From positions 1 to 64,000 of the forward strand of contig NZ_SSNZ01000010.1 of NCBI RefSeq assembly GCF_004801375.1: a stretch of DNA of 64,000 bases. Reading direction: 5' to 3'. Numbering within the stretch: the first letter of the stretch is position 1; each line of letters begins with the position of its first letter. The notes under the pieces were generated by a model. The model made no database searches and was not told the DNA's origin. It saw only the letters and a program-made list of their open reading frames with translations. The stretch is from Flavobacterium supellecticarium. Lineage in GTDB: Bacteria; Bacteroidota; Bacteroidia; Flavobacteriales; Flavobacteriaceae. Both the position numbers and the translations under genes were made by a program. Positions 45,121 to 53,411 of this stretch are shown here, in pieces.

Positions 45121-45471
45121 TTAACCGCCTACGCGTTTTATTTTATAGCCTTCTTTTGTCAGAAAATCCATGATTTTGTCACGGAAATTCCCCTGGATGA
45201 TAATTTCGCCGTCTTTTGCGGAGCCACCCACGCCGCAAAGCGTTTTTAGTTGTTTGGCAAGCGTCTTCAGGTCGTCGTCATTACCGACAAACCCTTTGAT
45301 GATGGTTGCCACTTTTCCGCCCCGGTTCTTTTTGTCGAGGTGTGCTTCCAGTTTTTGCTGACCGGCAGACAGGGTTTCTTCCTGTTCGGACTCGGTATTA
45401 AATTCAAAATCTTTATTGGTGGAAAAAACAAATCCGCCTAAATCTTCCAAACTGCTTATTTTCTTTGTCAT
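45121..45471 (-). CDS. SUI1/YciH-type translation factor family protein
   Basis: A 116-residue eIF1/SUI1 homologue. The conserved core lies in residues ~45-115, with RGGKVATIIKGFVG, LKTLAKQLKTLCGVGGSAKDGEI and GNFRDKIMDFLTKEGYK. Bacterial YciH can influence start-site selection in vitro, but its normal role is unsettled. It heads an operon with phosphorylase, DinB and GNAT genes. Confidence 0.9.
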   Translation of the reverse strand: MTKKISSLEDLGGFVFSTNKDFEFNTESEQEETLSAGQQKLEAHLDKKNRGGKVATIIKGFVGNDDDLKTLAKQLKTLCGVGGSAKDGEIIIQGNFRDKIMDFLTKEGYKIKRVGG

Positions 45472-45520
45472 AGTGCTAAATCGATCGATGTATTATTGCA
45501 TTTCAAAAGGTTGTAAAAGA

Positions 45521-45555
45521 TAAAAGACATTGAGTGTAAAACCCAATGTCTTTTA
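45521..45555 (-). terminator. Terminator after the 2-oxoglutarate oxygenase gene
   Basis: Stem TAAAAGACATTG / CAATGTCTTTTA with T-rich flank on the minus strand, 20 bases past the oxygenase stop. Confidence 0.75.
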
Positions 45556-45575
45556 CGATTTTATAAAAATAAGGA

Positions 45576-46526
45576 TTATTTTTTAATTAAGCCCAAATCA
45601 ACCAAACGTTCGTAAAGGAAATCACCAGCGGTAATATCGTCATAACGTTTTGGATTTTCGGCATCGATACAGTTTTCCAGACAGTTAAGTGGCATTTCGC
45701 TTATCGGGTGCATAAAAAACGGAATCGAAAAACGGGAAGTTCCCCATAATTCACGTGGTGGATTGACCACCTGGTGAATAGTTGATTTTAGTTTGTTGTT
45801 GGTGTGACGGGAAAGCATGTCACCCACGTTGATCACTAATTCATCCTCCTCAGCAATGGCATCGATCCAGTCGCCGTTATGATTTTGAACCTGTAATCCT
45901 TTACCTTGTGCACCCATTAATAAAGTGATCAAATTGATATCACCGTGAGCAGCGGCACGAACGGCATTTTCCGGTTCCTGTGTAATAGGAGGATAGTGGA
46001 TAGGACGTAGAATACTGTTTCCGTTTTTGATGTAGTTATCAAAATAAAACTCATCCAGTCCAAGGTATAAGGCTAACGCTCTTAAAACATATACACCGGT
46101 TTTTTCCAACATCTGATAGGCTTCTTTACCTACCGTGTTAAATTTAGGAAGTTCGGCAACTTCCACATTTTTAGGATATTCAGCTTCCAGTTTCGGGTCG
46201 TTTTCGACATACTGACCAAAATGCCAGAACTCTTTTAAATCACCTTCTTTTTTTCCTTTGGCATGTTCCTTTCCGAAAGAAACATAACCACGCTGTCCAC
46301 CAATTCCAGGAATTTCGTATTTTTCTTTTACCTCAAGTGGCAAGCTAAAAAAATTACGAACCTCACCATAAAGTTCATCAACTAATTTGTCATCTAAAAA
46401 ATGACCTTTTAATGCTACGAAGCCGATGTCTTCGTAGGCTTTTCCGATTTCATTTACAAATTTTTGTTTACGTACCGGGTCGTCCGATAGGAAATCACGC
46501 AAGTCAACACTGGGAATGTTTTGCAT
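45576..46526 (-). CDS. 2-oxoglutarate/Fe(II)-dependent oxygenase (isopenicillin N synthase-like)
   Basis: A 316-residue non-haem iron oxygenase. The DIOX N-domain begins IPSVDLRDFL; the catalytic C-domain shows the HxD pair in AAHGDINLITLL, the distal His in KSTIHQVVNPP, and the 2-oxoglutarate-binding RFSIPFF. The substrate is unknown; the family is common in Bacteroidota. The frame extends to 46577, but an exact -7 box overlaps that extension, so the ATG at 46526 (MQNIPSVDL) is chosen. Divergent from the fused E1 gene. Confidence 0.87.
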   Translation of the reverse strand: MQNIPSVDLRDFLSDDPVRKQKFVNEIGKAYEDIGFVALKGHFLDDKLVDELYGEVRNFFSLPLEVKEKYEIPGIGGQRGYVSFGKEHAKGKKEGDLKEFWHFGQYVENDPKLEAEYPKNVEVAELPKFNTVGKEAYQMLEKTGVYVLRALALYLGLDEFYFDNYIKNGNSILRPIHYPPITQEPENAVRAAAHGDINLITLLMGAQGKGLQVQNHNGDWIDAIAEEDELVINVGDMLSRHTNNKLKSTIHQVVNPPRELWGTSRFSIPFFMHPISEMPLNCLENCIDAENPKRYDDITAGDFLYERLVDLGLIKK

Positions 46527-46574
46527 CTTGAAAAATTTTGTTAATAACTTTTTGGTTGTGAAACCATTATAAAA

Positions 46575-46582
46575 CAAAGGTA
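46575..46582 (-). promoter_or_regulatory. -7 box TACCTTTG of the oxygenase gene
   Basis: Exact TAnnTTTG on the minus strand, 48 bases before the ATG at 46526. Confidence 0.5.
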
Positions 46583-46690
46583 AATAATAATTTTTAGATA
46601 AAATTTATAAAGTTATCAACAATGAGATTACGCGTCGTAATTACCCGGACGAATCCGATAATTTGGGAAAATATTTAGAGTACAATTCCA

Positions 46691-46719
46691 TTGGTGCTGG
46701 TTATTTTTTTATACTTTTG
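46691..46719 (+). promoter_or_regulatory. Promoter of the fused E1 gene: -33 TTG and -7 TACTTTTG
   Basis: TTG (46691-46693) and an exact -7 box TACTTTTG (46712-46719) are 18 bases apart, 26 bases before the ATG at 46746. Confidence 0.7.
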
Positions 46720-46745
46720 GAAGCGTTTAATCAAAGCACAACATC

Positions 46746-48722
46746 ATGAATTTTGATCGGAAAAATCTAAGTGACGAAAAACTATTAGATTTATATAAGA
46801 AATTAATCAAGCCAAGGCTGATCGAAGAAAAAATGCTGATCCTGATCCGCCAGGGGAAAGTTTCCAAATGGTTTTCCGGTATTGGACAGGAAGCCATCTC
46901 AGTAGGAATTACATCCGTTTTGGATCAAGACGAATATATTTTACCAATGCACCGCAACTTAGGGGTGTTTACAACCAGAGAAATCCCATTGTACCGTTTA
47001 TTTTCGCAATGGCAGGGAAAAGGGGATGGTTTTACCAAAGGACGTGACCGTTCGTTCCATTTTGGGACACAGGAATATAAGATCATTGGAATGATTTCGC
47101 ACCTTGGACCACAATTAGGCGTGGCCGATGGTATTGCTTTAGCGAATAAATTAAAGAAAAATGGAAAAGTAACCGCTGTTTTTACCGGTGAAGGTGCTAC
47201 TTCCGAAGGTGATTTCCACGAAGCATTAAATATTGCCTCCGTTTGGGATTTACCGGTACTGTTTGTGATCGAAAACAACGGTTACGGATTGTCGACACCA
47301 ACAAATGAACAATATAGATGTGAAAACCTGGCTGATAAAGGAATTGGTTACGGAATGGAGAGTCACATTATCGACGGAAACAATATTCTGGAAGTGTATA
47401 CTAAGATTGACGAATTAGTTGCTTCCATGCGCGAAAACCCGCGTCCGGTACTATTGGAATTCAAAACCTTCCGTATGCGAGGGCATGAAGAAGCCAGTGG
47501 AACAAAATATGTACCACAGGAGTTAATGGATATGTGGGCAATTAAAGATCCGGTAGATAATTTCCGCAAATACCTATCGGAAGCAGGAATCCTGACACCG
47601 GATATGGATGAGGCGTACCGCGCTGAAATCAAAAAAGAAATTGATGAGCATTGGGCAAAAGTTCAGGCAGAACCTGAAATTGTGGCAAATCTTGATGAAG
47701 AGTTAAATGATGTATACCGACCGTATACACATGAAGTATTTGATCATAGCGAAGAAGTGGAAAACATTCGTTTGGTAGATGCGATATCACAGGGATTAAA
47801 ACAATCGATGGAGCGTCACGATAATCTGGTGATTATGGGACAGGATATCGCCGAATACGGCGGAGCCTTTAAAATAACAGATGGTTTTGTAGCACAATTC
47901 GGAAAAGAACGTGTCCGCAATACGCCAATTTGTGAAAGTGCAGTAGTTTCTGCGGGTATGGGATTGTCTATTAACGGACATAAAGCGATAGTAGAAATGC
48001 AATTTGCGGATTTCGTTTCTACAGGATTTAACCCGATTGTGAACTATTTAGCAAAAGTACATTACAGATGGCAGGAAAATGCCGATGTAGTAGTGCGGAT
48101 GCCTTGTGGCGGTGGAACTCAGGCAGGACCTTTCCATTCGCAGACAAACGAAGCCTGGTTTACTAAAACACCGGGATTAAAAGTGGTATATCCGGCTTTT
48201 CCATACGATGCCAAAGGACTTTTAAATACGGCAATTAACGATCCGAACCCGGTAATGTATTTTGAACATAAGCAATTGTATCGTAGTGTTTATCAGGATG
48301 TGCCTAAAGATTATTACACGATTCCTTTTGGAAAGGCAGCTATGATCAAAGAAGGTGAAGATGTAACGGTAATTTCATTTGGAGCCGGTGTACACTGGGC
48401 TTTGGAAACTTTGGCGAAACACCCTGAAATTAAAGCTGATTTAATCGATTTACGTACGTTGCAACCATTGGACATGGAAACAATTTATGCATCGGTTAAA
48501 AAGACTGGTAAAGTGATTATACTACAGGAAGATACACTTTTTGGAGGTGTTGCCAGCGATATATCATCGATGATCATGGAGAATTGTTTTGAATATCTGG
48601 ATGGACCTGTTAAACGGGTAGGAAGTTTGGAGAGTGCAATTCCATTTGTAAAAGCACTGGAAGATCAATATCTGCCAAAACAACGATTTGAAAACGATTT
48701 ATTGGAATTATTAGCATACTAA
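46746..48722 (+). CDS. Fused alpha/beta E1 of 2-oxoacid (branched-chain) dehydrogenase
   Basis: A 658-residue thiamine-diphosphate enzyme. The E1-alpha half is in residues ~1-330, with the TPP site [15 protein letters not shown] and [11 protein letters not shown] and the phosphorylation-loop-like [10 protein letters not shown]. The E1-beta half is in ~340-658, with [26 protein letters not shown] and [10 protein letters not shown]. It decarboxylates a 2-oxo acid and acylates lipoyl-E2; Bacteroidota use this single-chain form for branched-chain or pyruvate substrates. E2 and E3 genes are elsewhere. Confidence 0.93.
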   Translation: MNFDRKNLSDEKLLDLYKKLIKPRLIEEKMLILIRQGKVSKWFSGIGQEAISVGITSVLDQDEYILPMHRNLGVFTTREIPLYRLFSQWQGKGDGFTKGRDRSFHFGTQEYKIIGMISHLGPQLGVADGIALANKLKKNGKVTAVFTGEGATSEGDFHEALNIASVWDLPVLFVIENNGYGLSTPTNEQYRCENLADKGIGYGMESHIIDGNNILEVYTKIDELVASMRENPRPVLLEFKTFRMRGHEEASGTKYVPQELMDMWAIKDPVDNFRKYLSEAGILTPDMDEAYRAEIKKEIDEHWAKVQAEPEIVANLDEELNDVYRPYTHEVFDHSEEVENIRLVDAISQGLKQSMERHDNLVIMGQDIAEYGGAFKITDGFVAQFGKERVRNTPICESAVVSAGMGLSINGHKAIVEMQFADFVSTGFNPIVNYLAKVHYRWQENADVVVRMPCGGGTQAGPFHSQTNEAWFTKTPGLKVVYPAFPYDAKGLLNTAINDPNPVMYFEHKQLYRSVYQDVPKDYYTIPFGKAAMIKEGEDVTVISFGAGVHWALETLAKHPEIKADLIDLRTLQPLDMETIYASVKKTGKVIILQEDTLFGGVASDISSMIMENCFEYLDGPVKRVGSLESAIPFVKALEDQYLPKQRFENDLLELLAY

Positions 48723-48744
48723 TATTCTGGTTTTCGATAGCATA

Positions 48745-48777
48745 AAAGAAGCCACATCAATGGATGTGGCTTTTTTA
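48745..48777 (+). terminator. Terminator after the fused E1 gene
   Basis: Stem AAGCCACATC / GATGTGGCTT with an AATG loop and T-run. Confidence 0.85.
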
Positions 48778-48895
48778 ATAAAATTCTAATAAAAAAAACG
48801 ATGTAAGCTGTTAATTAAATGTGTTTTTGTTTGTAATTTTATAATTAATAGTTACTTTTTTAAGTAAAAAAGAATAATAATCTAAAATTATAAAT

Positions 48896-49342
48896 ATGAA
48901 AAAAGCAATTTATTTTGGTTTGTTAATGGTCTTTTCATTAACTGTTTTTGCTCAGGAAGCAGCTGTTAAAAAAGCTGCTAAAAAAGCCGATACCGAAACG
49001 GCTAAAACCAAAAAGAAAACAGATGAGGCTAAAACAGCCGTCAAAGACGATACGAAGGTCCTAAAAGAAAAAGCGACCAAAGCAACTGCCGATACTAAAA
49101 AGGCTGTTAAGGATGATACTAAAGCAGTAAAAGAAAAAACGACCAAAGCAACTGCTGATGTAAAAGCAGATGCTAAAAAGGCGACTACAACAGAAGCAAA
49201 AAAAGTTACTGCGGCCAAAACAACAAAAGTAGCGTCGGAAGACAAGGTAACGGGTACTTATAACGGAAAAAAAGTATACACCGGACCAAGGGGAGGGAAG
49301 TATTATATCAATGACAATGGAAATAAAACATATATAAAATAA
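48896..49342 (+). CDS. Exported Lys/Ala-rich repeat protein with PBCV basic-adaptor-like C-terminus
   Basis: A 148-residue protein. Signal peptide to residue ~20 (AIYFGLLMVFSLTVFAQ), then a low-complexity region of Lys, Ala, Thr and Asp. This includes two repeats of the pattern AVKDDTK..KEK.TKATAD (residues ~43-64 and ~65-86). The last ~22 residues (KKVYTGPRGGKYYINDNGNK) match the small PBCV-specific basic adaptor motif found in viral and bacterial proteins. The charge pattern predicts an extended basic protein in the periplasm or at the surface, possibly binding acidic polymers. Function unknown. Confidence 0.75.
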   Translation: MKKAIYFGLLMVFSLTVFAQEAAVKKAAKKADTETAKTKKKTDEAKTAVKDDTKVLKEKATKATADTKKAVKDDTKAVKEKTTKATADVKADAKKATTTEAKKVTAAKTTKVASEDKVTGTYNGKKVYTGPRGGKYYINDNGNKTYIK

Positions 49343-49361
49343 TATAAATCAGGAATATATG

Positions 49362-49390
49362 AAAAGTCACAAGATATTGTGGCTTTTTTA
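49362..49390 (+). terminator. Terminator after the Lys/Ala-rich protein gene
   Basis: Stem AAAGTCACAA / TTGTGGCTTT (one G-T pair), loop GATA, then a T-run. Confidence 0.7.
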
Positions 49391-49458
49391 ATACTTTTTT
49401 ATGAAATATTTAAGGTATTTTTTTTTAATTTAGTTAATAGATGTGAGTATTTAATTAA

Positions 49459-49758
49459 ATGAAAAAAGAACTTATGGATGCAAATTTTGAAATAGTTAGC
49501 AAAGAAGAAATAGAAACACTGAATTTTCCTGAAAAGGATGTTTTAGAGGAAGATGTATTGGCGATTAAAAGAAGAATAGAAGATCTGAATCGTGCTTTGG
49601 CACTGGGTAATCTGGAACATGGAAAAATCAAAATTTATTTTGAAGACAATGTCTCTAAAAAAGTAGTAGAGACCACTATATGGGGAGTTACAGATGAACG
49701 TATCATTTTAAAGCAAGGCGTAGTAATCCCGATACACCGGATTCATATGACAATTTAA
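49459..49758 (+). CDS. Small conserved hypothetical protein
   Basis: A 99-residue protein: an acidic helical first half (EEDVLAIKRRIEDLNRAL) and a beta-rich second half (KIKIYFEDNVSKKVVETTIWGV, IILKQGVVIPIHRIHMTI). The second half resembles small beta-barrel or Sm-like folds; that is only a suggestion. No signal peptide. ATG at 49459, with an alternative ATG five codons later. It has a clear terminator behind it. Confidence 0.65.
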   Translation: MKKELMDANFEIVSKEEIETLNFPEKDVLEEDVLAIKRRIEDLNRALALGNLEHGKIKIYFEDNVSKKVVETTIWGVTDERIILKQGVVIPIHRIHMTI

Positions 49759-49770
49759 GACGTAGAATAG

Positions 49771-49803
49771 TTAAAAAAGAAGTTTTAAACTTCTTTTTTT
49801 TAT
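49771..49803 (+). terminator. Bidirectional terminator
   Basis: Stem AAAAAAGAAGTTT / AACTTCTTTTTT with almost no loop, then T-run. It lies between the small hypothetical gene and the convergent GNAT gene. Confidence 0.7.
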
Positions 49804-49830
49804 GGTAAAAACAGACAATTTATAAAATGC

Positions 49831-50283
49831 TTATAAGATAATCTTTCTCATACACAGGCTACTGGTAATACCTTCATATTGTCCAAAATTAGGTATTAAA
49901 TGATAGCCCGATTTTTCATATAGACGTACAGCTTCTAAATGGTCTTTTCCGGTTTCCAGTATACATTCTGAAAAAAACAATTCAGTAGCCCATCGTTCCA
50001 GTTCTTTTAGTATTTCACCGGCAATTCCACGGCCACGGAAACTGGGATGGACATACATTCTTTTGATTTCAGTTATGTCGTCAGAATATTGTCTTAAAGC
50101 ACCACAACCAACAGCTTTGTCCTCTTTGTATGCTAAAACAACGTGCTTAATTTTATCTATTTTATTAAATTGTTCAAAAAAAGAATGTTCTTGTCCATCC
50201 TTAATTTTTAATTCATGATTCAGTAAAGCAACAAGATCCTTAAAGTCCTTGTTGTTTGATGTTGTTCTTATTAAAATTGGCAT
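49831..50283 (-). CDS. GNAT family N-acetyltransferase
   Basis: A 150-residue single-domain acetyltransferase with the acetyl-CoA loop MYVHPSFRGRGIAGEILKEL and the C-terminal strand LETGKDHLEAVRLYEKSGY. The acceptor is not known. A TATCTTTA box (one mismatch to the -7 consensus) lies about 50 bases upstream on the minus strand. Confidence 0.88.
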   Translation of the reverse strand: MPILIRTTSNNKDFKDLVALLNHELKIKDGQEHSFFEQFNKIDKIKHVVLAYKEDKAVGCGALRQYSDDITEIKRMYVHPSFRGRGIAGEILKELERWATELFFSECILETGKDHLEAVRLYEKSGYHLIPNFGQYEGITSSLCMRKIIL

Positions 50284-50570
50284 AATTAAAAAATTATTTA
50301 GACAGATTTTAAAAAGAAATGGGGCTTGGTAAAGATACGAATGTTTAGTAAAAAGGAGTGAATTTTATCTGTTTACTTTACATTATTTGATTTAAAATAT
50401 AAAAAAAGGTTATAAAAATAATGTTTTGTGATGTTTTTTATTTTTAACAAGGTATGAATTGAGATTATGTCCTTGAATTTTAACAATGATGTAATAAAAT
50501 TATAAAAACTGTCATGATCGTTAGCGCTAATGTATTGACTGTGAAACTTTGAACTTAGTTTCATTTTTTA

Positions 50571-50637
50571 AAACCGAACAGTTTAAATTAGGCTTATAAA
50601 TACGAACTGGAATTGAAGTTTGAAAACTGCTCGGTTT
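50571..50637. repeat. 14-bp inverted repeat in the AT-rich gap
   Basis: AAACCGAACAGTTT (50571-50584) and AAACTGCTCGGTTT (50624-50637) are reverse complements with one mismatch, 39 bases apart. Confidence 0.7.
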
Positions 50638-50661
50638 ATAAAAGTATTACAATAGAAAAAA

Positions 50662-50787
50662 GTAAGTCCTAAAGGCGGTTTGAAAAGACAGTCAGTTTGA
50701 CTAACTGTCTTACAAACCCACATAATACACTTTAGTTTAGTCCTTAAAAAAAATACTGAAATAAATTAATTGAAATCAAGGACTTAC
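50662..50787. repeat. 9-bp inverted repeat GTAAGTCCT / AGGACTTAC
   Basis: Perfect arms at 50662-50670 and 50779-50787. They enclose the hairpin at 50677-50718 and one arm of the repeat starting at 50723. Confidence 0.6.
50677..50718. repeat. Hairpin with two-part stem
   Basis: GGTTTG / CAAACC outer stem and AAGACAGT / ACTGTCTT inner stem, extended by AGT / ACT past one mismatch, around a TTG loop. There is no T-run after it, so it is not a simple terminator. Confidence 0.7.
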
Positions 50788-50847
50788 CTGATGTTGAAAA
50801 AATACTACAAAACCAAAAACATCGTAAACTAAACAGTAAGTGTATTA
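50723..50847. repeat. 17-bp interrupted inverted repeat
   Basis: TAATACACT (50723-50731) pairs with AGTGTATTA (50839-50847), and TTAGTTTA (50732-50739) with TAAACTAA (50825-50832). There is a 6-base bulge in the right arm. It interleaves with the 50662/50779 repeat, in a pseudoknot-like order. Confidence 0.65.
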
Positions 50848-51043
50848 CACAAAACAAAGTAAGGGAATTGGAACAACTTTTGCAGTATTTCTACACACGC
50901 ATAGATACTCAGTTTTTTATAATAGTAATTTTGAGTGTTTTTGAGTAATATTATGATGGTTTTGCTATAAGGATAAAGTCAATTACCATGATTATAAATA
51001 AGTAGCAAACTAAAAATGTACCTTTAGGTCATAAAAAAGGAAA

Positions 51044-51373
51044 ATGAAATACCTGTTTTTAATAATAGCTATTTTTTTTGAGGTGATAGCGACCTGTGCT
51101 TTAAAATCGTCGGAACAGTTTACCCGACTGCGGCTCAGTTTAGTGGCCGTTTTGGGGTATGCAGTGGCCTTTTATTTTTTGTCATTAACACTTAAATCAA
51201 TGCCAATAGGTATTGCTTATGCTATTTGGTCGGGTTTAGGAATAGTTTTGATCTCAGGGATTGGTTACTTGGTTTATAATCAGTCACTAGATTTTCCGGC
51301 TATAATCGGGATTCTTTTTATAATTATTGGAGTACTGATTATTAATCTGTACTCCAATAGTGTGTCTCATTAA
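51044..51373 (+). CDS. Small multidrug resistance (SMR) efflux protein, EmrE-like
   Basis: A 109-residue four-helix inner-membrane protein of the Qac/EmrE branch. The proton/substrate-coupling Glu is in IFFEVIATCALKSSE (Glu13), and GIAYAIWSGLGIVLIS plus LDFPAIIGILFIIIGVLIIN closely follow EmrE. It is expected to export quaternary cations and similar lipophilic cations as a homodimer. A TACCTTTA -7-like box and an AAAAGG ribosome-binding stretch precede it. It ends 2 bases before the convergent DUF3037 gene. Confidence 0.92.
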   Translation: MKYLFLIIAIFFEVIATCALKSSEQFTRLRLSLVAVLGYAVAFYFLSLTLKSMPIGIAYAIWSGLGIVLISGIGYLVYNQSLDFPAIIGILFIIIGVLIINLYSNSVSH

Positions 51374-51375
51374 TA

Positions 51376-51759
51376 TTATAAAACCAGTTCGGTAAAAAGT
51401 CGTTCAATAGTGCGATCCAGGTTAGCACAAAAACCGGGATGGGGACGGGATGTTTGTATTACAGAACTCCTCACAGCGGTGAGCCATCGAAAACGGGAAG
51501 GAATGTCAAGTTGAGCAATCGGGCCGCCATTTTTGTCGCCCAGTGCAATTTTTTGAAACGATTCCAGATTTTGCTGTAACTGTTCAATATCCAGTTCATC
51601 TGAAAGCATAAGAAGTTTCTGTTCGTTAATGGAAAAACGAACATTAATGTATTGGGCACTTTTAGAAAAAAGAATAATGCCAACATTCAAAAATTCTTCC
51701 CGCTCAACCTTAGGCAAAACGCGGATCACAGCATATTCATATAAGTGTTTGTCTTGCAT
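51376..51759 (-). CDS. DUF3037 family protein, partner of the HipA-like kinase
   Basis: A 127-residue protein with the DUF3037 features YEYAVIRVLPKVEREEFLNVGIILF near the start and FRWLTAVRSSVIQTSRPHPGF in the second half. Its start lies 23 bases inside the end of the HipA-like gene, so the pair is translationally coupled. The function is unknown; the fixed pairing suggests it works with or controls the kinase. Confidence 0.85.
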   Translation of the reverse strand: MQDKHLYEYAVIRVLPKVEREEFLNVGIILFSKSAQYINVRFSINEQKLLMLSDELDIEQLQQNLESFQKIALGDKNGGPIAQLDIPSRFRWLTAVRSSVIQTSRPHPGFCANLDRTIERLFTELVL

Positions 51760-52531
51760 TTTGCGCTTCTTTTATAAAAATTTCAGAATTATTTTTTCGG
51801 ATCAGTAAAAACTGTATATAAACTTCTTTCAGATCTTCCGGTACATCGCGGTTATCGTCCCATAACAACCATTCATCCGGGATTGTATTTACGATTTCAC
51901 GGATCTTTTCCTCTGTTAAAATTTCTTTAAAGGCTTTATCAACCTGTTCCAGTTCTGTTGCTTTGGGTAATAGAACATGATCTTTGATCAATGCAAAAGG
52001 GCTTTTAGCATGATTCTCCCAATTGTTCCAGGAATGATGGAAATAAAAAGAAGCGCCGTGATCAATCAACCACAATTCTTTATGCCAAATCAGCATGTTG
52101 GTATTTCGAAAAGTCCGGTCTACATTGGTTATAAAGGCGTCCAGCCAGACAATTTGTGAGGCTAAAAGTGGGTCAACATCGGTAACAACGGGATCAAATG
52201 TAATGGCACCCGTCAGGAAGTGTAGCGCCAGATTTAATCCCTGACTCCCTTGTAGGAGATCCTGTATTTCTTCGTCAGCTTCGGTGCGGCCAAAAGCTTC
52301 ATCAAGATTAGCAAAAACGATTTCCGGAACCTGAAGCCCTAAAGCGCGTGCGATTTCACCACCTAGAAGTTCTGCTATTAAGGCTTTACTGCCGTGACCA
52401 GCGCCTTTGAATTTTAGCACATATTTAAAATCATCGTCGGCCTCAGCAAGTGCAGGAAGCGAACCGCCTTCCCGCAAAGGGGTGATATAACGGGTCACCT
52501 GAACCGTACGTAAATGGAGCGTATCACTCAT
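51737..52531 (-). CDS. HipA-like protein kinase without HipB antitoxin
   Basis: A 264-residue kinase-fold protein. Residues apparently needed for catalysis are present: ATP-binding Lys40 after FKYV, Gly/Ser loop KGAGHGSKA, catalytic loop NVDRTFRNTN (Asp138, Asn143), and metal-binding Asp157 in LIDHGAS. It is shorter than E. coli HipA (440) and lacks the N-terminal HipA domain. No helix-turn-helix HipB gene adjoins; instead a DUF3037 gene overlaps it. Whether it is a toxin or a modifying kinase cannot be told. Confidence 0.85.
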   Translation of the reverse strand: MSDTLHLRTVQVTRYITPLREGGSLPALAEADDDFKYVLKFKGAGHGSKALIAELLGGEIARALGLQVPEIVFANLDEAFGRTEADEEIQDLLQGSQGLNLALHFLTGAITFDPVVTDVDPLLASQIVWLDAFITNVDRTFRNTNMLIWHKELWLIDHGASFYFHHSWNNWENHAKSPFALIKDHVLLPKATELEQVDKAFKEILTEEKIREIVNTIPDEWLLWDDNRDVPEDLKEVYIQFLLIRKNNSEIFIKEAQNARQTLI

Positions 52532-52593
52532 AAAACTTTGTTTTGTATACTGTCACAAATGTATTAAAAAGTAAAGGATTTTTTGAAGCACAA

Positions 52594-52623
52594 AAACCTG
52601 ACAGGTTTCACAAACCTGTCAGG
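52594..52623. repeat. Diverged copy 3 of the intergenic palindrome
   Basis: CCTGACAGGTTT (52597-52608) and AAACCTGTCAGG (52612-52623) around CAC share the core of the copies at 747 and 6936. It sits 20 bases after the DJ-1/PfpI stop and may act as that operon's terminator. Confidence 0.75.
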
Positions 52624-52643
52624 CTTAATATAGGGTAATCCGA

Positions 52644-53408
52644 TTATAATTTTTTCAATTCGGCTAAAACTGTTTTTCCGACAGCTTCGGCAGAGGCCGG
52701 ATTTTGACCGGTAACCAAACGTTGATCTGCTACGACATGCGATTGCCAGTTACCCGTTTTTTCAAACTTCGCACCACGCGCTTTTAATTGATCTTCCAAC
52801 ATAAAAGGGACTACTTTTTCCAATCCAACGGCAATTTCTTCTTCATTGGTAAAGCCATTTACTTTTTTGCCATCGATTAAATAGTTCCCATTGCTCAGTT
52901 TGATGTTAACCAAACCGGCCGGTCCGTGGCAAACAGCACTGACAATTCCGTTATTTTCATAGATTTTGGTTGCAATAGCAGCAATTTCTTTATTTTCGGG
53001 TAAATCCCACATTGCACCGTGACCACCTGCATAGTGTATCGCTATATAGTCTTTAGGATTAACTTCTGAAGGTTTCATCGTGTTTTCCACTTTTGCATGG
53101 TACATTTTGTCATCCCAGAATTTTTTATTGATCGGATCTTTTAAATCAAATCCATCCACCGGAGCTTTGCCACCTTTTGGGCTAACAAAGTCGATTTCAT
53201 AACCGGCGTTGTGTAATACTTCCCACGGATGCGACACTTCGCTAAGGAAATACCCGGTAGGTTGTCCGGTGTTGCCTTTTTGATCATGGCTGGTTACCAC
53301 AAATAAGATTTTCTTTTTCATCGTTCCTGTTTTTTTTGTTTGCGCTACAATATTTAGACTGCTGAAAAGCAATGTCAGACTGGTTACTACCGTTAAAAAT
53401 TTTCTCAT
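52644..53408 (-). CDS. Exported DJ-1/PfpI family protein (Hsp31/glyoxalase III-like)
   Basis: A 254-residue protein with signal peptide (FLTVVTSLTLLFSSLNIVAQ). The class I glutamine-amidotransferase-like fold is marked by the nucleophile elbow SAVCHGPAGL, the HYAGGHGAMWDL loop, and PWEVLHNAGYEIDFVSPKGG. The arrangement resembles Hsp31/glyoxalase III, which converts methylglyoxal to lactate without cofactor, but export is unusual for that job. It is the last gene of the MFS-led operon, 3 bases after the aldo/keto reductase. Confidence 0.88.
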   Translation of the reverse strand: MRKFLTVVTSLTLLFSSLNIVAQTKKTGTMKKKILFVVTSHDQKGNTGQPTGYFLSEVSHPWEVLHNAGYEIDFVSPKGGKAPVDGFDLKDPINKKFWDDKMYHAKVENTMKPSEVNPKDYIAIHYAGGHGAMWDLPENKEIAAIATKIYENNGIVSAVCHGPAGLVNIKLSNGNYLIDGKKVNGFTNEEEIAVGLEKVVPFMLEDQLKARGAKFEKTGNWQSHVVADQRLVTGQNPASAEAVGKTVLAELKKL

Positions 53409-53411
53409 TAT

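Larger units (their letters stand above)
50284..51043. other. 760-bp AT-rich gap with interleaved inverted repeats, no convincing gene
   Basis: The only gene-free stretch over 300 bases. It is clearly richer in A and T than the flanking genes and has no credible frame; a 63-codon minus frame at 50373-50564 looks random. It carries at least four inverted repeats, given as separate entries, some interleaved so that they cannot all form at once. Candidates are a decayed mobile element or a structured RNA; I recognise no known family. The start of the SMR gene follows. Confidence 0.7.

Noticed and set aside
2170..46577. Longest-frame starts for the protease, valS, terB-like, ung, barrel and oxygenase genes
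   Set aside because: The extensions contain promoter boxes or are unlike the protein families, and a good ATG lies at the family-typical position.
48952..49245. 97-codon antisense frame across the Lys/Ala-rich gene
   Set aside because: It is the mirror of a low-complexity repeat (Ala, Val, Ser, Phe rich) and has no independent support.
50373..50564. 63-codon minus-strand frame in the AT-rich gap
   Set aside because: Composition is that of random AT-rich DNA (Ile, Lys, Phe, Asn, Tyr), no family features, no promoter box, and it overlaps inverted repeats.
50571..51043. Guanidine riboswitch upstream of the SMR gene
   Set aside because: The hairpin loops lack the ACGR sequence of the mini-ykkC class, I see no ykkC core, and the protein is of the EmrE/Qac type rather than the guanidine exporter type.
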